From Heterohyrax brucei (taxonomy: Eukaryota; Chordata; Mammalia; Hyracoidea; Procaviidae): a stretch of DNA of 64,000 nt. A program made the position numbers and the translations under genes. Position 1 is the stretch's first letter; every line of letters starts with the position of its first letter. The stretch lies in the NCBI GenBank assembly GCA_028571685.1, contig CM053154.1, positions 312,501-376,500 of the forward strand, given 5' to 3'. A model generated the notes under the pieces. It had not been told where the DNA came from, did not search any database, and saw only the letters and a program-made list of their open reading frames with translations. Positions 44,320 to 56,742 of this stretch are shown one piece after another.

Positions 44320-45090
44320 GCGGGGGTGTACATGAGTGTGTGGGAGTGCACATGACTGTATGGGAGTGTATGTCAGTGTGTGGGAGTGTATATGAGTGCA
44401 TGGGCGTGTACGTGAGTGTGTGCGAGTGCACATGACTGTATGGGAGTGTATGTAAGTGTGTGGGAGTGTATGTGGGTGGGAGAGTGTATGTGAGTATATG
44501 GGAGTGTACATTACTGTGTGGGAGTGTACGTGGGTGAGGGAATGTAGGTAGGTGTGGGAGGGTATACAAGGGTGTGGGAGTGTATATGAGTGTGTGGGAG
44601 TGTAGTAAGTGTGTGGGAGTGTATATGAGTGTGTGGAACTGTGTGTGAGCATGTGGGAATGTACACGTGGGGTGCATATGAATGTGGGGGTGTACATGAG
44701 TCTGAGTGTACGTGAGTCTTGTGAGTGTACATGAATGTGTGAGTGTATATGAGTATGTGGGTGTGTATGTAAGTGTGTGGGAGTGTATGTAGGTGTGGGA
44801 GTGTGTAGGGGAGTGTATGTGAGTATGTGGTGGTGCACATCACTGTGGGGGAGTGTCCGTGGGTGTGTAGGAGTGCTTGTATGTGAGAGTGTACATGTGT
44901 GGGGGAGTGAACACGTGTGTGTATGGGAGTATATGTGAGCTTATGTGTGTCTGTGAGTCTGAGTGTGTGTGTCTGCGTGAGTCTGCATGTGTGTGCATGC
45001 AGTGTGTAAGTGTCTGTGTATTTTTCTGTGCGCTCACATAAGTACATGAGTGTGTGAGTTTGTGTGTCAGTGTGTATGAGAGAGATGGAA
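44320..45090. repeat. GT-rich minisatellite (GTGTGTGGGAGTGTATATGA type)
   Basis: About 770 bp of 16-26 bp variant units. The minus strand gives long Thr/His/Pro/Tyr frames without stops because the plus strand is C-poor. Confidence 0.88.
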
Positions 45091-45204
45091 GATGGGGAGA
45101 GGTGAGGATGTGACAGGAAAGCCACGAGGTGCTGATGCCAATGACACCTCACTCAAGGAAGAAGAGGAAGAAGGTCACTTGGGGTCCCCACAGAAAACAA
45201 CCAG

Positions 45205-45660
45205 CATAGAGTCCCCCATGGACAGCCAGCACAAGGGTCCCCCATGGACAGCCAGCACAGGGGTCCCCCAAGGACAGCCAGCACAGGGGTCCCCCAAGGA
45301 CAGGCTGCACAGGGGTCCCCCACGGACAGCCTGCACAGGGGTCCCCCATGGACAGCCTGCACAGGGGTCCCCCAAGGACAGCCAGCACAGGGGTCCCCCA
45401 AGGACAGGCTGCACAGGGGTCCCCCAAGGACAGCCAGCACAGGGGTCCCCCACAGACAGCCTGCACAGGGGTCCCCCAAGGACAGCCAGCACGGGGGTCC
45501 CCCACGGACAGCCAGCACGGGGGTCCCCCACGGACAGCCAGCACAGGGGTCCCCCAAGGACAGCCAGCACAGGGGTCCCCCAAGGACAGCCAGCACAGGG
45601 GTCCCCCAAGGACAGCCAGCACAGGGGTCTCCCAAGGACAGCCTGCACGGGAGTCCTTCT
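45205..45660. repeat. 26-bp minisatellite (VNTR), about 17 units
   Basis: The unit is CCCCCAAGGACAGCCAGCAC followed by AGGGGT, with AAGG/ACGG/ATGG variants. The period of 26 leaves frames open on both strands (plus: 211, 204 and 107 codons; minus: 157-166 codons). The same peptide cycles through every frame, as expected of an array and not a gene. Confidence 0.92.
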
Positions 45661-45669
45661 GCCTGGACT

Positions 45670-47740
45670 AACCATGGGCTCTCATTTGCAATGTGCGGTG
45701 GACAGGCCGTGGCAGGAGCTATGTTGAGGAAGGTGTGCGGGGACAGAGCCGCTTGTGTGTGCCCATTTCATGTCTTCACGAAAGGCCTCATTCCAATCCT
45801 CTGGGGAAGGCCCCGGCTCTGCCTCAGGTCCCTGGCTGCCACCACCCTTACCTCCTGAGGGCCCACTGCCAACAGCTTGCAGATGAGAGCTAGTGGCTGG
45901 TCCAGGCAGAAGGGACCCTTTTCTGCCTGTTACCTGTGGGCTGGCCTGCTGGGGAGAGGCCTCTCTTCGAGGACTTAGGGCCCAGGATCTGGGAAGAGCA
46001 ATCTCAGACCTTAGGACTCTCAGGTCCAGCCGTGAGCCAAGAAATTCCCCAAGGGGGTTACATCTCTGAAGTGTCCAACTCCAGATAGAGCACTCTCTTG
46101 GCTCCCCAAGACAGAGGGTCAAGTCTGTCCTGCTCAGGGCTGAGTCCTGAGGCCTGGCCACAACTGGCAGCAGCCCCTGGAGTTTCATAAATGAAGGGAT
46201 TTTACATAGCACACCATGAAACTGCAGAAGAGTGTGTCCATTCCAGACGAAGGGGCTCCCGGGGATCGCGGCAAGGCAGGAGCTGTCCTCTCCTGCCTCT
46301 CAGCACCCCTCCAGCCACCCGCCCCCAGCTCTGCTGATCAGCCTCCTGCAGCAGAGGGCAGAATTGGGAGGAGGCTGGGATGAGATGGGGGCTCCCCTCC
46401 CTGAGCTCCCAGGCGCTCTCCCAGGAGCAGGCCCCATGAGGCTCTGCCCCCCACTCCCTCTGCCTGAGCCCGGGGTTCTGAGGTCTGAGGTCCCAGCCAG
46501 GACAGGGGGAAAGTGAAGGCTTAGCGGCACTCTGACCCCTAAATTTCTCTACACTTTCTCTCTCTCTCCCCTTGCCATTCTTTTACCAGGCATTAGAAAC
46601 TGGGAGGGCAGGGAAGAAGCAGGCTAGTGCCTCTGGGCAGTGAGGGAGTCCTAGGAGGGTCAGCTGGTCCCTTGGGCCCACCTGGAAGCACTCTCTGCTC
46701 CCTCCCTCTTTACAGAGTCCTGCAGGCTCCCTCCCGTGTGCCCACCTCTAGTCCAAGTCCGGTCTCCTGTGCCCTGCCCCTAGTCCCTTGAGTTTCATGA
46801 ATGAAGCAGTTGGATGGCCCTGCCTCTGGCCCTCCACGTCCAGCCCAGGCCCTGTGTTCCAGCCCTAGTCCCTCCAGGTCCTGCCCCTTTCTCCAGTCCT
46901 GGCTCAGCCAGGTACCTGGGCCCAAGTCCTGTCCCCAGTACCCTGTCCCTGCACCACCCCCCATGCATGGCACTTTCCAGAGTCCCTCCAGTGTGTTGCC
47001 CCGGCCCAGTGCTCAGCTGCACAGAGTGGCTGCCCGGAGCCAGGAGCTAGCTTTAACCAAGTTGAAGGGTGCTGAAACAAGAGACCCAAGGGCAGTCCTA
47101 GGCGTAACAGGGGCACTCGGGGCTCCAGACACTGGCTCGGCAGCTTCGGCCAAACAATTATCCGAGGCCTGGCCAAAGGGAGGTTGGGGAGGCATCCTCC
47201 ACGTGAACAGCCCAGCGTCCCCATGGAAGCGCTCTGCGGTGGGCGCCATTGAGTGGCAAGGGCACTGTACTGACTCCGCAAGCGGGACACCCTCCAAGTC
47301 TGCTCCCCAGTGATGTCTTAAAGGACCTTTGATGGGGCTTCTGCAGGAAGCTTACCTGCAGAGACGCTGTACAGAGCCTTTGACAGGGCAGCAGCTGCTG
47401 GGGCTGCCAGCAGGTACCCGGGGGAAGGAAGAAAGGAGTGGACCTTTGAAGGGGAAGCCGCTCAAAAACAGCAAGACTGTGCCAGGCCCACAGGCCGGGG
47501 AAGAGGTCTTCTCGACAGTCACTCAGCATCTGAAGGGGTTGCTTTCTCAGCGCTGTGCCCTCATGTACACGACAAAGAAACCACGAGGTCCCCAGAGCAC
47601 CCTGGGCACTCGGGTGTGGGCCTTGCTGGCAGGACCAGGTCCTTGGCTGGACTTCGGGCCACATTCCACTTTGGGAGTCTCCCAGCATGGTGCTCAGGTC
47701 AGGTTCTGGCCTGAACGCCCAGGGTCCCAGGTGGGCACGG
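45670..47740. other. No gene recognised
   Basis: GC-rich, mostly unique sequence. Several 75-176 codon frames on both strands, none with domain resemblance. Confidence 0.4.
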
Positions 47741-47741
47741 C

Positions 47742-48488
47742 CTTGTTGTCAGGTGCTGTCCAGCTGGTTTTGACTCAGTGACCCTCTGCGCAGCAGAGTG
47801 AGACCCTGTCCAGTCCTGAGCATATCCACAGTTGTTTTTTTATGATTAAGCCCATCACTGGCATCCACTCTGTGAATCCAGCTTCCTCTTTCTGGCTGAC
47901 CTTCCACTCTACGAAGCAGGCTGTCCTTTCCAGGGACCGATGCCTCCCGACAAAATGTGCAAAGTATATAAGATACAGTCTTGCCATCTTTGCTTCCAAG
48001 GAGCACTCTGGTTAGACTTCTTCCTGAACAGATCTGTTGGTTCTTTTGGCTGCTCATCGTACATTCAGTATTCTCCTCCAACACCACAATTCAAAGACAT
48101 CACCTCTTCTGTCTTCCCTATTCATTGCCCAACTTCCACACGCATACATTGTTAAGTGAAAATACCATGGCTTGGGTCAGGCGCACTTTAGTCTTCAAGG
48201 CAACATCTTTACTTTTCAATACCTTAAAGAGGTCCTTTGCAGCAGATTTTCCCAATGCACTGAATCTTTTGATTTCTTGACGGCTGCTTCCGTGGGTGTT
48301 GACTGTGGACTCAAATAAAATGAAATCCTTGACTAGCTCAGTCCTTTCTCTGTTTGTGATGATGTTGCTGACTGGTCCAGCTGTGCGGATTTTTGTTTCT
48401 TGATGTTGCGGTGCAATCTGTATTGAAGGGCGTGGTCTTTGATCTTCATCAGTGAGTGTTTCAAGTCCTCTCCACTTAGGAGGTAATA
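47742..48488 (-). mobile_element. RTE LINE fragment, antisense
   Basis: TTGTCAGGTGCTGTCCAGC, CAAAGTATATAAGATACAG, AAAATACCATGGCTTGGGTC and CGTGGTCTTTGATCTTCATC follow the RTE order. Decayed. Confidence 0.8.
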
Positions 48489-48823
48489 TTTGCAGAGGAG
48501 CTGAACCCCTGGCTCACCGCACTGAGTCTAGGCCTTGGCAAGCCACTCCTGCCCCCGAGCCCTGGCCGTCACAGACCCTTCAACTCCTGCATCTCTCGAG
48601 GGCCAGTGTCCTGGGCAGGTGTTTTCAGAAACCAGCTCTGCTGGTTCAGGGACCAGCAGAACTGTGGCCACAGGGTCCCTGTACAGGGGCCTAGTTTACC
48701 TCCGCTGTCTCTTGAAGGTGGGACTGTGGCCATAGGGTCCCTGCACCAGGGCCTGGTTTATCTCCACTGCCTCCTGAAGCCCTCTGGAACACGTAAGCAG
48801 CAGCTGACCTCAAAAAAAGCCTC

Positions 48824-49450
48824 AGCTGGTACACCAAATTGTCCCAACTCGTCCAGAACAGACGATCACAGAGATCAACAAAGATACAACGAAAAAGAGC
48901 CCAGGAGACAGAAGCACCCATATGAACTGGAGACTGTATTGGCATGAGACGAGAGGACCAGATGGTCCCCAGCCACCACCAAAGACAGTCGTGACAGGGG
49001 ACACAGTGCGGAGCCCTGAAGCAACATGAGAAAGGGAGCTGTGCACCCAACAACTCTACTGAAAGGCCTGAATTGATGGTACGACAGCCTAAAGGACCCC
49101 CTGGGAACACGGCTCCTAGACCTGCAGCTGTCCTAGAGCAAAAGCTAGTGATGAGTCAGCTCTTCAGATGAGGATGGATTGGACTTGGGGACACAGTGTG
49201 ACCCTGTGGCATGCATACTTTATGGTTCTGTGCATTTGCTGGAGGCTGCCCTGTTGGTCTCTTTCTGGATGGGAGAGGGGAGGTTGTGGAGCAGACAGAT
49301 GCTTATTGAGAGGATACTGGATACATGGGGTGAGGGGAGGAGTGTGCCATCACCAGGTAGGGAGAGCAACAGGGCGGCAGACAGGTGCCTTGGAACTGAC
49401 TGGGATTCTGTACTATCACTTGATCACAATAAAAAAAATCACAAAAAGAA
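48824..49450 (+). mobile_element. Poly(A) retroposon (family B), sense
   Basis: Same family as 8249-8852: GGACCAGATGGTCCCCAGCC, GATGGATTGGACTTGGGGAC, then TCACAATAAAAAAAATC and an A-rich tail. An 11-base match AAAAAAAGCCT (48813-48823 and 49451-49461) is a likely target duplication. Confidence 0.75.
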
Positions 49451-49539
49451 AAAAAAAGCCTTGACTGCCCCCGTACCTGCTCTGGATTCTGGGCCATGGG
49501 AGGGGCATGAGACACCAACTCACTGCCCCCATCAGCACC

Positions 49540-49720
49540 AGCTCAGAGTACCGGCCCCCACCGTGACCGGTCAGGGTACCGGCCCCCACGGTGACTGGCA
49601 CCAGCTCAGGGTACCGGCCACCACCGTGACTGGCACCAGCTCAGGGTACCGGCCCCCACCGTGACCGGTCAGGGTACCGGCCCCCACCATGACTGGCACC
49701 GGCACCGGCTCACGGCCTCT
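49540..49720. repeat. Short minisatellite (GGTCAGGGTACCGGCCCCCA type)
   Basis: About five units of roughly 28 or 35 bp, alternating between a form with CACCAGCTCAGGGTACCGG and one with GACCGGTCAGGGTACCGG. Confidence 0.75.
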
Positions 49721-50487
49721 CTCCATGTCAGCACCAGCCCACACTGCCTGTGGGAAATGGTGACTGGAAGACACTGACACCGGAAAGAGATGCCCTTATC
49801 CTCTGCTTTTGCACCCCTGCTTTTGAAGGCTGCCCTAGAGCCCCGGTCCTTACCAGGTCAGCTAGCACATTCATTGAACATCACCCTCCAATTTCTTATT
49901 TTGACATTTTTTTTGTCCATAGAAAAGTTGAAAGATCACTACAGCAAACTCTTGTGCACTCTTTACATGGTCTCCCAAATTATTAGTATTTTTAGGCTTC
50001 TCATACACACTTCTTCTGCTGAACTGTTTGGAAGTAAGCTGCAGGCATCATGACTCTTTCCATGCATTTTTGTGGAGAGCCACAAAACCGCCCTGGATGC
50101 CCAAGCACCATGACGTCACCACATCAGCACCGCTGCCCAAGAAGGCAGTGTCTTTAATCCCATCACTCCATAATGCCTTCTTCAGCTTTTGTCCATCTGG
50201 GACCCAGTCACAGCCCATGTTCAGAACGGATCTATGCTTCTAGTCCTCTCTGATCTAGAACCGGCCACCTCCCTCTGATTTTCCATGGTATGGCATGAGT
50301 GTATGCATGTGTGTCTGCACACGATGCACACATGTACACTATGTGTGGTCACTGCTCAGTTGCATCATTGCATGTGTGTATACACAAGTGTGCCTGTGCA
50401 CCTGTGCAGCGCGTGGTATAGTGCAGTGAATTGCTTGATGTGGCCATTGTCAAGGCTTGAATATCTCCCCCCAAATATGTGTATCAG

Positions 50488-51389
50488 TGTTTTATTCACC
50501 ACCTGCTACTGCTCTAACAGAAAATACCACAAGCAGATGGTTTCATAAAGAGAAACTTTTTTTAGTGATTGCAGGAAAATGCACATTCCCACATAAATTT
50601 GCATGCCCACCTATATGCGGCTCCTACTGCTCTCCCTGCTTGGTGACAGCACACTCTTCCTCTCCGCTCCACACATTTCTTATCCTCCCAACATGCTCCT
50701 ATCCCCTCCTCTCCACCCACTTCCCCACCTCCAGTAAGAGGTGGGGATGACATCCTATAGATGCATAGAACCATAAAGTGCACACATGATGTGGTCACTC
50801 TGTGTCACCAAGTTCAATCCATTCCTGTCTGAAGAGTTGACCTCCATTATGATTTACGGGCAGGGGCAGCATCAGGGCCAGGGGCCATGCTCCCAGGGGA
50901 ACTCAGAGGCCCCCGGCCCATCAACTGTGGTCTTTTAGTGGCGATCTCAGGGGGTGTCCCTTTTTATTCTTGTGTTGCCAGTGAGACTACAAAGAGAAAC
51001 TTTTATTGTCACAGTCCAGTAAGCCACAAATCCATTTGCAAGTTGTAAGTTCCTTAAATATGAGACATCATCACAGTCCGGTAGGCCAAGAGTCCAAATT
51101 CAATGAGAGCCTCTCTGCACAGGAACCTAAGGTACAAAGGACGTGCTCTGCTCTCGGTACTGCTTTCTTGGTGGTGGGAGGTTCCCAGCTTCCTCTGCTT
51201 GCTTCTCTCCCTTATATCCCACAAGCTGGTGACTTGAGTCCTGCCTCACCTACACAGCTGCTGCCCATTCTCCATCATCAGTATCACAGACGCAGGATTC
51301 ACAACACATGGGAGGCATTGCACCATATTGGGACTCATAACTAAGTCAAATCAATACACACATTTTTGGAGGGATTCAATGCAATCCGT
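50488..51389 (-). mobile_element. MaLR-like LTR, antisense, itself carrying a retroposon
   Basis: Begins TGTTTTATTCACCACCTGCT and ends near CAATGCAATCCGTGA. It is split by a family B element at 50561-50990. Confidence 0.7.
50561..50990 (-). mobile_element. Poly(A) retroposon (family B), antisense, 5'-truncated
   Basis: Flanked by a perfect 14-bp duplication AAAGAGAAACTTTT (50547-50560 and 50991-51004). It ends inside the family sequence (CACTGGCAACACAAGAATAA on the minus strand), a 5' truncation typical of L1-driven insertion. Confidence 0.8.
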
Positions 51390-51797
51390 GATTCCCAGTG
51401 TTGTGTGGTTGTCCTCCATTATTTGACACTAATTTTACGTTAAAGAAGATGAGGCTGGGATTGTAACGTCCTTGCTAAGATCAGAGTCCTGAGCCAGTGT
51501 AAAGAGACTTTCCCTGGGGCGTGGGGAAACTTTTGCTTGTCTTCTAAGAAATAGAACAAAAAGGAAGCAAGCTAAGATTTGGGTACCTCATACCACCAAG
51601 TAAGCAGTCCCTGGAGCGGAGTGCATCTTTCAGACTCAGGGTTCCTGCGTGGAGAAGCTCCTAGCCCAGGGGAAGAAGGCCAACAGAGAAAGAGGCTTTC
51701 CCTTGGAGCTGATTCCCTGAATTTAGGCTCTCTGCTTACTTCATTGTAAAGAAATAAATTTCTCTTTGTTAAAGCCACCCACTTGAGGTAATTTTTT

Positions 51798-52645
51798 TTT
51801 TCTTTTCCTTTTTTTGACTTTCCTTTCCTCTATTGGAGATAGTGTTTGTATTTCCAAAAGTATCCTGTCCAGTCCAGGGTCTCTACCCCCATTTTATTTT
51901 TTCTTTCTTTCTTTCTGTCTTTTTTTATTGTGATTAAGTGAAAGTATACAATCCAAATTAATTTTGCATGCCTGCGTATCTGCAGCTCCTTTTGCTCTCC
52001 TTGACCAGTGCATCACACTCCTCCTTTTCATTCTATACTTTCTGTATCCCCTTAACAAGCTCCTGTCCCCTCCTCTCCACCCTCTTCTCTCCCATCTAGA
52101 AAGAGACCAGTAGGACAGCATCATATAAGTGCGTGGAGCCATAAAGTATGCACAACATATGGTCACACTGTGTCCTCGAGTCCAGTCCATTTTCGTCGGA
52201 AGAGTTGACCTCAGTAAGTGTTTTCTGGTCGGGACAGCAGCAGGTCTAGGGACCATGCTCCCAGGGGAACCCCCAGGCTGTGAAACCATCAATTGTGGTC
52301 TTTTAGTAGAGTTCTCAAGCTGCACCCCTTTTTTCTTGTGTTGACACAGGGACTCATCATTGTGTGCCCCATCATGGCTGTCTCTGGTGGTGGCTGGGCG
52401 CCATTTGATTTTGCCAGTCACGTGTTGATACAGTCTCCCACTCACATGGGTGTTTCTGTCTCCTGAGCTCTTTTTTCCTTTTGTCTTTGTTATTCTCAGT
52501 CATCATCTTTTCCAGATGAGTTGGGACCATTTGGTGTACCTCAGACAGCATCTTGCTAGCTTTTAAGACCCCAGACCCTGCTCACCAACGTGGGGTGCAG
52601 AAGACTCTCTTAGCAATAGGTGAGTTATACCAGTTGGCCCATTAA
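51798..52645 (-). mobile_element. Poly(A) retroposon (family B), antisense, longest copy
   Basis: About 850 bp. It begins with T-rich sequence (reversed tail, TTTTTTATTGTGATTAAG) and extends further 5' than the other copies, to a stretch that on the minus strand reads GTCTTAAAAGCTAGCAAG. Its junctions carry similar LTR sequence (GAGGTAATTT left, AAGGTATTTC right). Confidence 0.7.
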
Positions 52646-52809
52646 GGTATTTCTGTTAACGGCAGCACCAGATAACAAAGATAATCCTTATATCTGTAGG
52701 CTTTATGACTCCCATGAGATGATTGGGTGGGACTATGCAAATAAGGTGCTTGTGGCCCACCAAGGGGATTGGACAGCTTGTTTCTAATGTAAATAAGGTA
52801 TTTGGAACC

Positions 52810-53545
52810 TATGATGGTTGTGGTTAAGTATTAACTTGACTGAGCTATGATTTTCAAGTGGTTTGACAGGTATGTTATGATGTAACCTTGCCATTATGGA
52901 GTAATGTATTTATCTTCCGTTTTGTGGCCTGATGTAATTATCCTCCATTTTGTAATGTGATGTAAATCCTAGCCTCTATGCCTGTAGTTGTGGTCCTGTG
53001 GGGAGTGAGTTGTGGGAGTGAGTTGTCCATTATGTTAATGAGTCAGGATTAGGGTGCAATGTATCTTCAGTTACTATCTTATTAGAAGGCGTGACTCAAG
53101 TTACAACCTTAACCCCAGTTACCACCTGTGCCATCTTTATTCGAGTCATGTACTTGCTTGAGACACATCTTTTAGCTTACAAGAGATAAAAAGAGACAGA
53201 AGCAGGGACTTCATGGTCACCAAGAATGAGAGATGGGAGCTGAGCATGTCCTTTGAACTTGGGATCTCTATGAATCTCCTGGACCCGAAAGACAGAGAGA
53301 GAGAGAGCCGTAACACCTCAGACAGCAGGAGACAGAGCAGGAACGGCGGCGGTGTGCAGCGCAGCTGAGGAGAGGCCACCTGGGGAAGAGCTGCTGCCCG
53401 AGCTTCTCGAACCTGTTTGTAAACTGCTACTTCCCTTGGAGACTCATAATCACAAGTATTCTCTGTGAGTTCTGCGTGCCTGTTACAGCAAATCATCAAA
53501 GCCAGTGGAGAAGTAGATAGTATGGTGGGAGGGACAGCCAGTGTC
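52810..53545 (+). mobile_element. LTR-like repeat, ERVL type
   Basis: TATTAACTTGACTGAGCTAT, GTTATGATGTAACCTTGCC and GTTACCACCTGTGCCATC, then CTGTTACAGCAAATCATC near the end, resemble ERVL-class LTRs. Borders are uncertain. Confidence 0.45.
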
Positions 53546-53639
53546 AGCACTGGAGAAAAGCTGGAGAAAGGAGCTGCGTCTCACCTCCGCCTCGTGAGTC
53601 GCTTTGTGCTGACATTTACCAAAGAATTCATTCAGATAG

Positions 53640-54205
53640 TGTGTGCATGGGACTGTATGCCCTGTGTCTGTGCACATGTGTGTTCGCGTGTGGGTAGCTG
53701 TGTATGTGCACATGTGTTCATGTGTGGGTAGCTGTGTCTATGAATATGTGAGTACGTGTGTGGGTAGCTGTGTCTGTGCATGTGTGTGTTTGTGTGTGGG
53801 TACCTTGTGCCAATGCACGTGAGTACCTGTCTCTGTGCCCTTAGAGCTGCACATGTGTGTGTCTGCATATTACACTTGTGTTTCTGTGCACAAGACGTGT
53901 TTGTGCATATGCTGCCTGTTAATGTGCATATGTGATTGTCCTGGGTGGGTGCACATACGTGAGTGCTCTTTGTGCACACGTAAGCACGGTCATGTGTATG
54001 CATCTGAGAGCACCTGTATGAATCTGCATGTATCTACACGTTCATGTCTCACACATGTGAGTGTGTCTGCACGGATGAGCATCACTGTCTGGGCCCACAT
54101 GTGTGCTAACATGTTTGTGAAGCATGGATCTGCTCAAGTTTACTGACACTTGAGTGTCCATTTATCTGCACACGTGTGCCCACTCCCTCAACTGTGTGTG
54201 CACGT
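53640..54205. repeat. GT-rich minisatellite (GTGTGGGTAGCTGTGT type)
   Basis: Variant units around GTGTGTGGGTAGCTGTGTCT with decay toward the right end. Open frames on both strands are by-products. Confidence 0.75.
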
Positions 54206-54554
54206 GTGTAACTCATCCAGGACCACCTACCAGTACACAACTATTCTCTGGGCATCCCAAAAAAACCTGCTCTTCCTCCTGTCTCCTCACGTCACTGGCA
54301 GCTCTACTGTCCTCTCCGTCTCTCAGGCCAGCTCTGGGGCTTCCTCCCCCGACATCTGTGACCACAAGTGCTCCTCCGTAGACCTTAGAAGTATGTCCTG
54401 ATTCCACTCTCCTCCACTGTCTCCTGGGACCCAGCAGCACCCTCTCTGCTTTCTTCTGTCCAAGCTGGTCTCTGGAATGGCTTTCAAATATATCCACAGA
54501 GGCTCTGAGGGGCCTTCCTCCACGAGGCACCGCTTCACGCCCCTGCCCTTGAGT

Positions 54555-54920
54555 GCGGGCTGGGCCTGGTGACTCACTCGTGAAGGACAGACTGTGGCAG
54601 GAGTGAGTGTGTGGCTTCCAAGACTTGGTCAAAAAAGGCTCCCTCCATGGTGTCCACCTCTCTCAAGAGCCCAGCGGCCATGTGGTGAGGGAGCTCAAGT
54701 GCCCTGCAGAGCAGCCGGTAAGGCAGGGACTTGGGCTTCCTGCCAAGAGCCATGTGGACAAGCACCTTGGACAGAGAACCCCAGCTACCAGCTTGACCAC
54801 AACCTGTTGAGACCCTAAGCCAGAGCCACCCAGCTGGGACACCTCTGGTTTCTGACACTCGACACTCTGGAGTACTGAGCACTTGCTGTTTTAAGTAGCT
54901 ACATTTTGGTCACTCAAACA
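54555..54920 (+). mobile_element. Ancient ERVL/MaLR LTR fragment
   Basis: GCCTGGTGACTCACTCGTGA, GAGACCCTAAGCCAGAGCC and CTGTTTTAAGTAGCTACATT match old LTR 3' regions; the AATAAA is lost. Confidence 0.45.
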
Positions 54921-55360
54921 AACAAGGACCACAGCTCTTCGGACAGGTCCCCACTGAGCACAAGCACAAGCACTCTCTCAGCAGTGTCACTGATGCCACA
55001 TGCTGGGACTCTGCTTCCACAACACTTAGGACAAAATCCAAGCCCACCCCTGCACTGAAGCCAGGCCTGCGCTTGTGAAGCTGCACCTCACGAAGGAAAG
55101 CCCATCAGAGATGTATTTCAAAGCCACTCCAGAGACCAGCGAGGACAAAAGAGCAGAGAGGCTGCTGCTGGGCTCCAGGGGACAGGGCGTCAGATGCCGC
55201 CCCCTCTGGCCTCTCCTCCCCCATCCCACTGAGCCGCCTGCACTGGCTCCCTGTCTGGAAACCTCTGAGCTCCTAGCACTTAAGGCCCTGCTCAAGCATC
55301 ACCTTTTGGGGTTCCTGTGGCCATGCCCTGTTTGTCACGGTGGTGGTGTCTTTGTGAAGG
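54921..55360. other. No gene recognised
   Basis: Between two LTR repeats. A 148-codon plus-strand frame (55075-55521) runs into the next LTR and shows no domain. Confidence 0.35.
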
Positions 55361-56340
55361 TGCCAGGAGCCAGCCCTGACAACTTTTTTGGGCCCACGAA
55401 GGGAGGGAAACGGCGTCGGTGGGGGAATGAGACAGAGACAGGAAAGAGTTTTGGAGAATGGCAGCCCGTTAAGGTCTGTCTTCCTTTATTTTTTATAGTC
55501 AATGAGGTAAATGTACTTTGACCACGTAAGCGATTGGCTAGCAAGAAGTGGATACCTCGTGGTCTCTCTTCATATTAATCATTAGGGTCTTCTAAGTAAT
55601 GGCCCGAGACAGTGGTCTCTTTTCATGTTAATTAGTAGAGTCCTCTCTGTTGGCTAGTAAAGAACCGAAACCTTGAAGTCTTTTTTCATGTTAATCATTA
55701 GGGCCCTCTAAATAATGGTCTGAGACCAGCACATTGTGATTATAATCAACAGTCGGAACAAGGCTAGTCCTGGAACTCTATTAACTCTACCTATGCCTCG
55801 AGGTCAAAGGTGCAGGAAGAGAGAATAAACTCATCTTAAAAAGTTATACTCTGACAGTCTCTACTTGTTCCTTCTTTGCTCTTTCTTATCTCTTCCTGTG
55901 GGAACAATGAGTGTCCACCATCCCTCACTCTAAGCTTCTCTCAAGCTGTCCTAAGAAGGGTATTTCTTTAGTATTTGTCTATTTGCCAATACCAAACATA
56001 ATGAACTTGGGAGTCTATCTGTCTTCCTAATGCGAAGAGTGGAATGTTCATTTTTAAGAGCTGGGGGGAGGGTGCGTCCCTGGGGAGCCTCTCAGGGCCT
56101 TCCTGCATCTGCTTATCACCTGTGAAGGGGGATGTGTGGTTGGGAGAAGCCAGTGGGGTGGCTTCTCTCAGGCGGTGGTGCTCTCAGGCAGGGAGTGCTG
56201 TATTGGAATTCATTCCTCCGAGCTCTTTTCTCTAGGAGTTCCCGGTCAGGTTTTCCCAATGTTATTTCATAAGCCAAGGGGGTCGTAAAGCCCTTCTTAG
56301 AAGGCATCTTCCTTGATCCTCGTGCTGGGAGAGGAGGGGG
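55361..56340 (-). mobile_element. ERV LTR, relative of the 11 kb class II LTR
   Basis: Starts TGCCAGGAGCCAGCCCTGAC and follows the 11006-11880 copy through TCTTCCTTTATTTTTTATAG (AATAAA on the minus strand) to CCTTGATCCTCGTGCTGGGA. The far end lacks GCTCCTGGCA and runs into other sequence, so the border is uncertain. Confidence 0.65.
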
Positions 56341-56742
56341 TATTTTTTTAAGGAAGATTTGATTAGGTTGCAAAATATTATCAAGGAGAGTATGGCCAGA
56401 ACGGGTGAGATGCCCCCGTCTGTCATCACATAAGCTTGTGACTTTGTTCACAGGGGCTGTTGTGGGTGACAGGCCTCGGCATGAAGAGGTGCCCTGGGGG
56501 ACCACCCAGCCCCTTACTGCCTGCCCCACACGACGCCCCCCTGGAGAGGCCCCACAGTGCCCCGTTCCTCTTGGACTGGTGGCTGGGACTCAAGAGTGGT
56601 GAGTGCAGACTGGTGAAATGCTTCTTTCTGGGGCCGGCCTGTCAGCCTCTCACACTAAGGAACTGCCACAGACTTGGCCATTTTAGAAAGGAAGGTGACT
56701 GCTTCTCTGCCAGCTGCCACTCCTTTTCTTGTGCTTCTCTAG

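Larger units (their letters stand above)
50449..52681 (+). mobile_element. MaLR-like LTR (sense) with nested insertions
   Basis: The outer LTR survives in three parts: 50449-50487 (TGTCAAGGCTTGAATATC), about 51390-51797 (GATTCCCAGTGTTGTGTGG, AAATAAATTTCTCTTTG) and 52646-52681 (TATTTCTGTTAACGGCAGC). An antisense LTR (50488-51389) and a family B retroposon (51798-52645) interrupt it. Confidence 0.65.

Noticed and set aside
44216-45152. His/Thr/Tyr/Pro-rich minus-strand frames (153-213 codons)
   Set aside because: Translation of a GT minisatellite; low complexity only.
31620-45660. CRISPR-like arrays
   Set aside because: The repeats are continuous tandem units without unique spacers in a mammalian genome; they are minisatellites.
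45092-45858. Plus- and minus-strand frames of 107-211 codons with repeated GPPRTASTGVPQGQPAQG or GGPLCWLSLGDPCAGC
   Set aside because: By-products of the 26-bp array. Every frame carries the same cycle.
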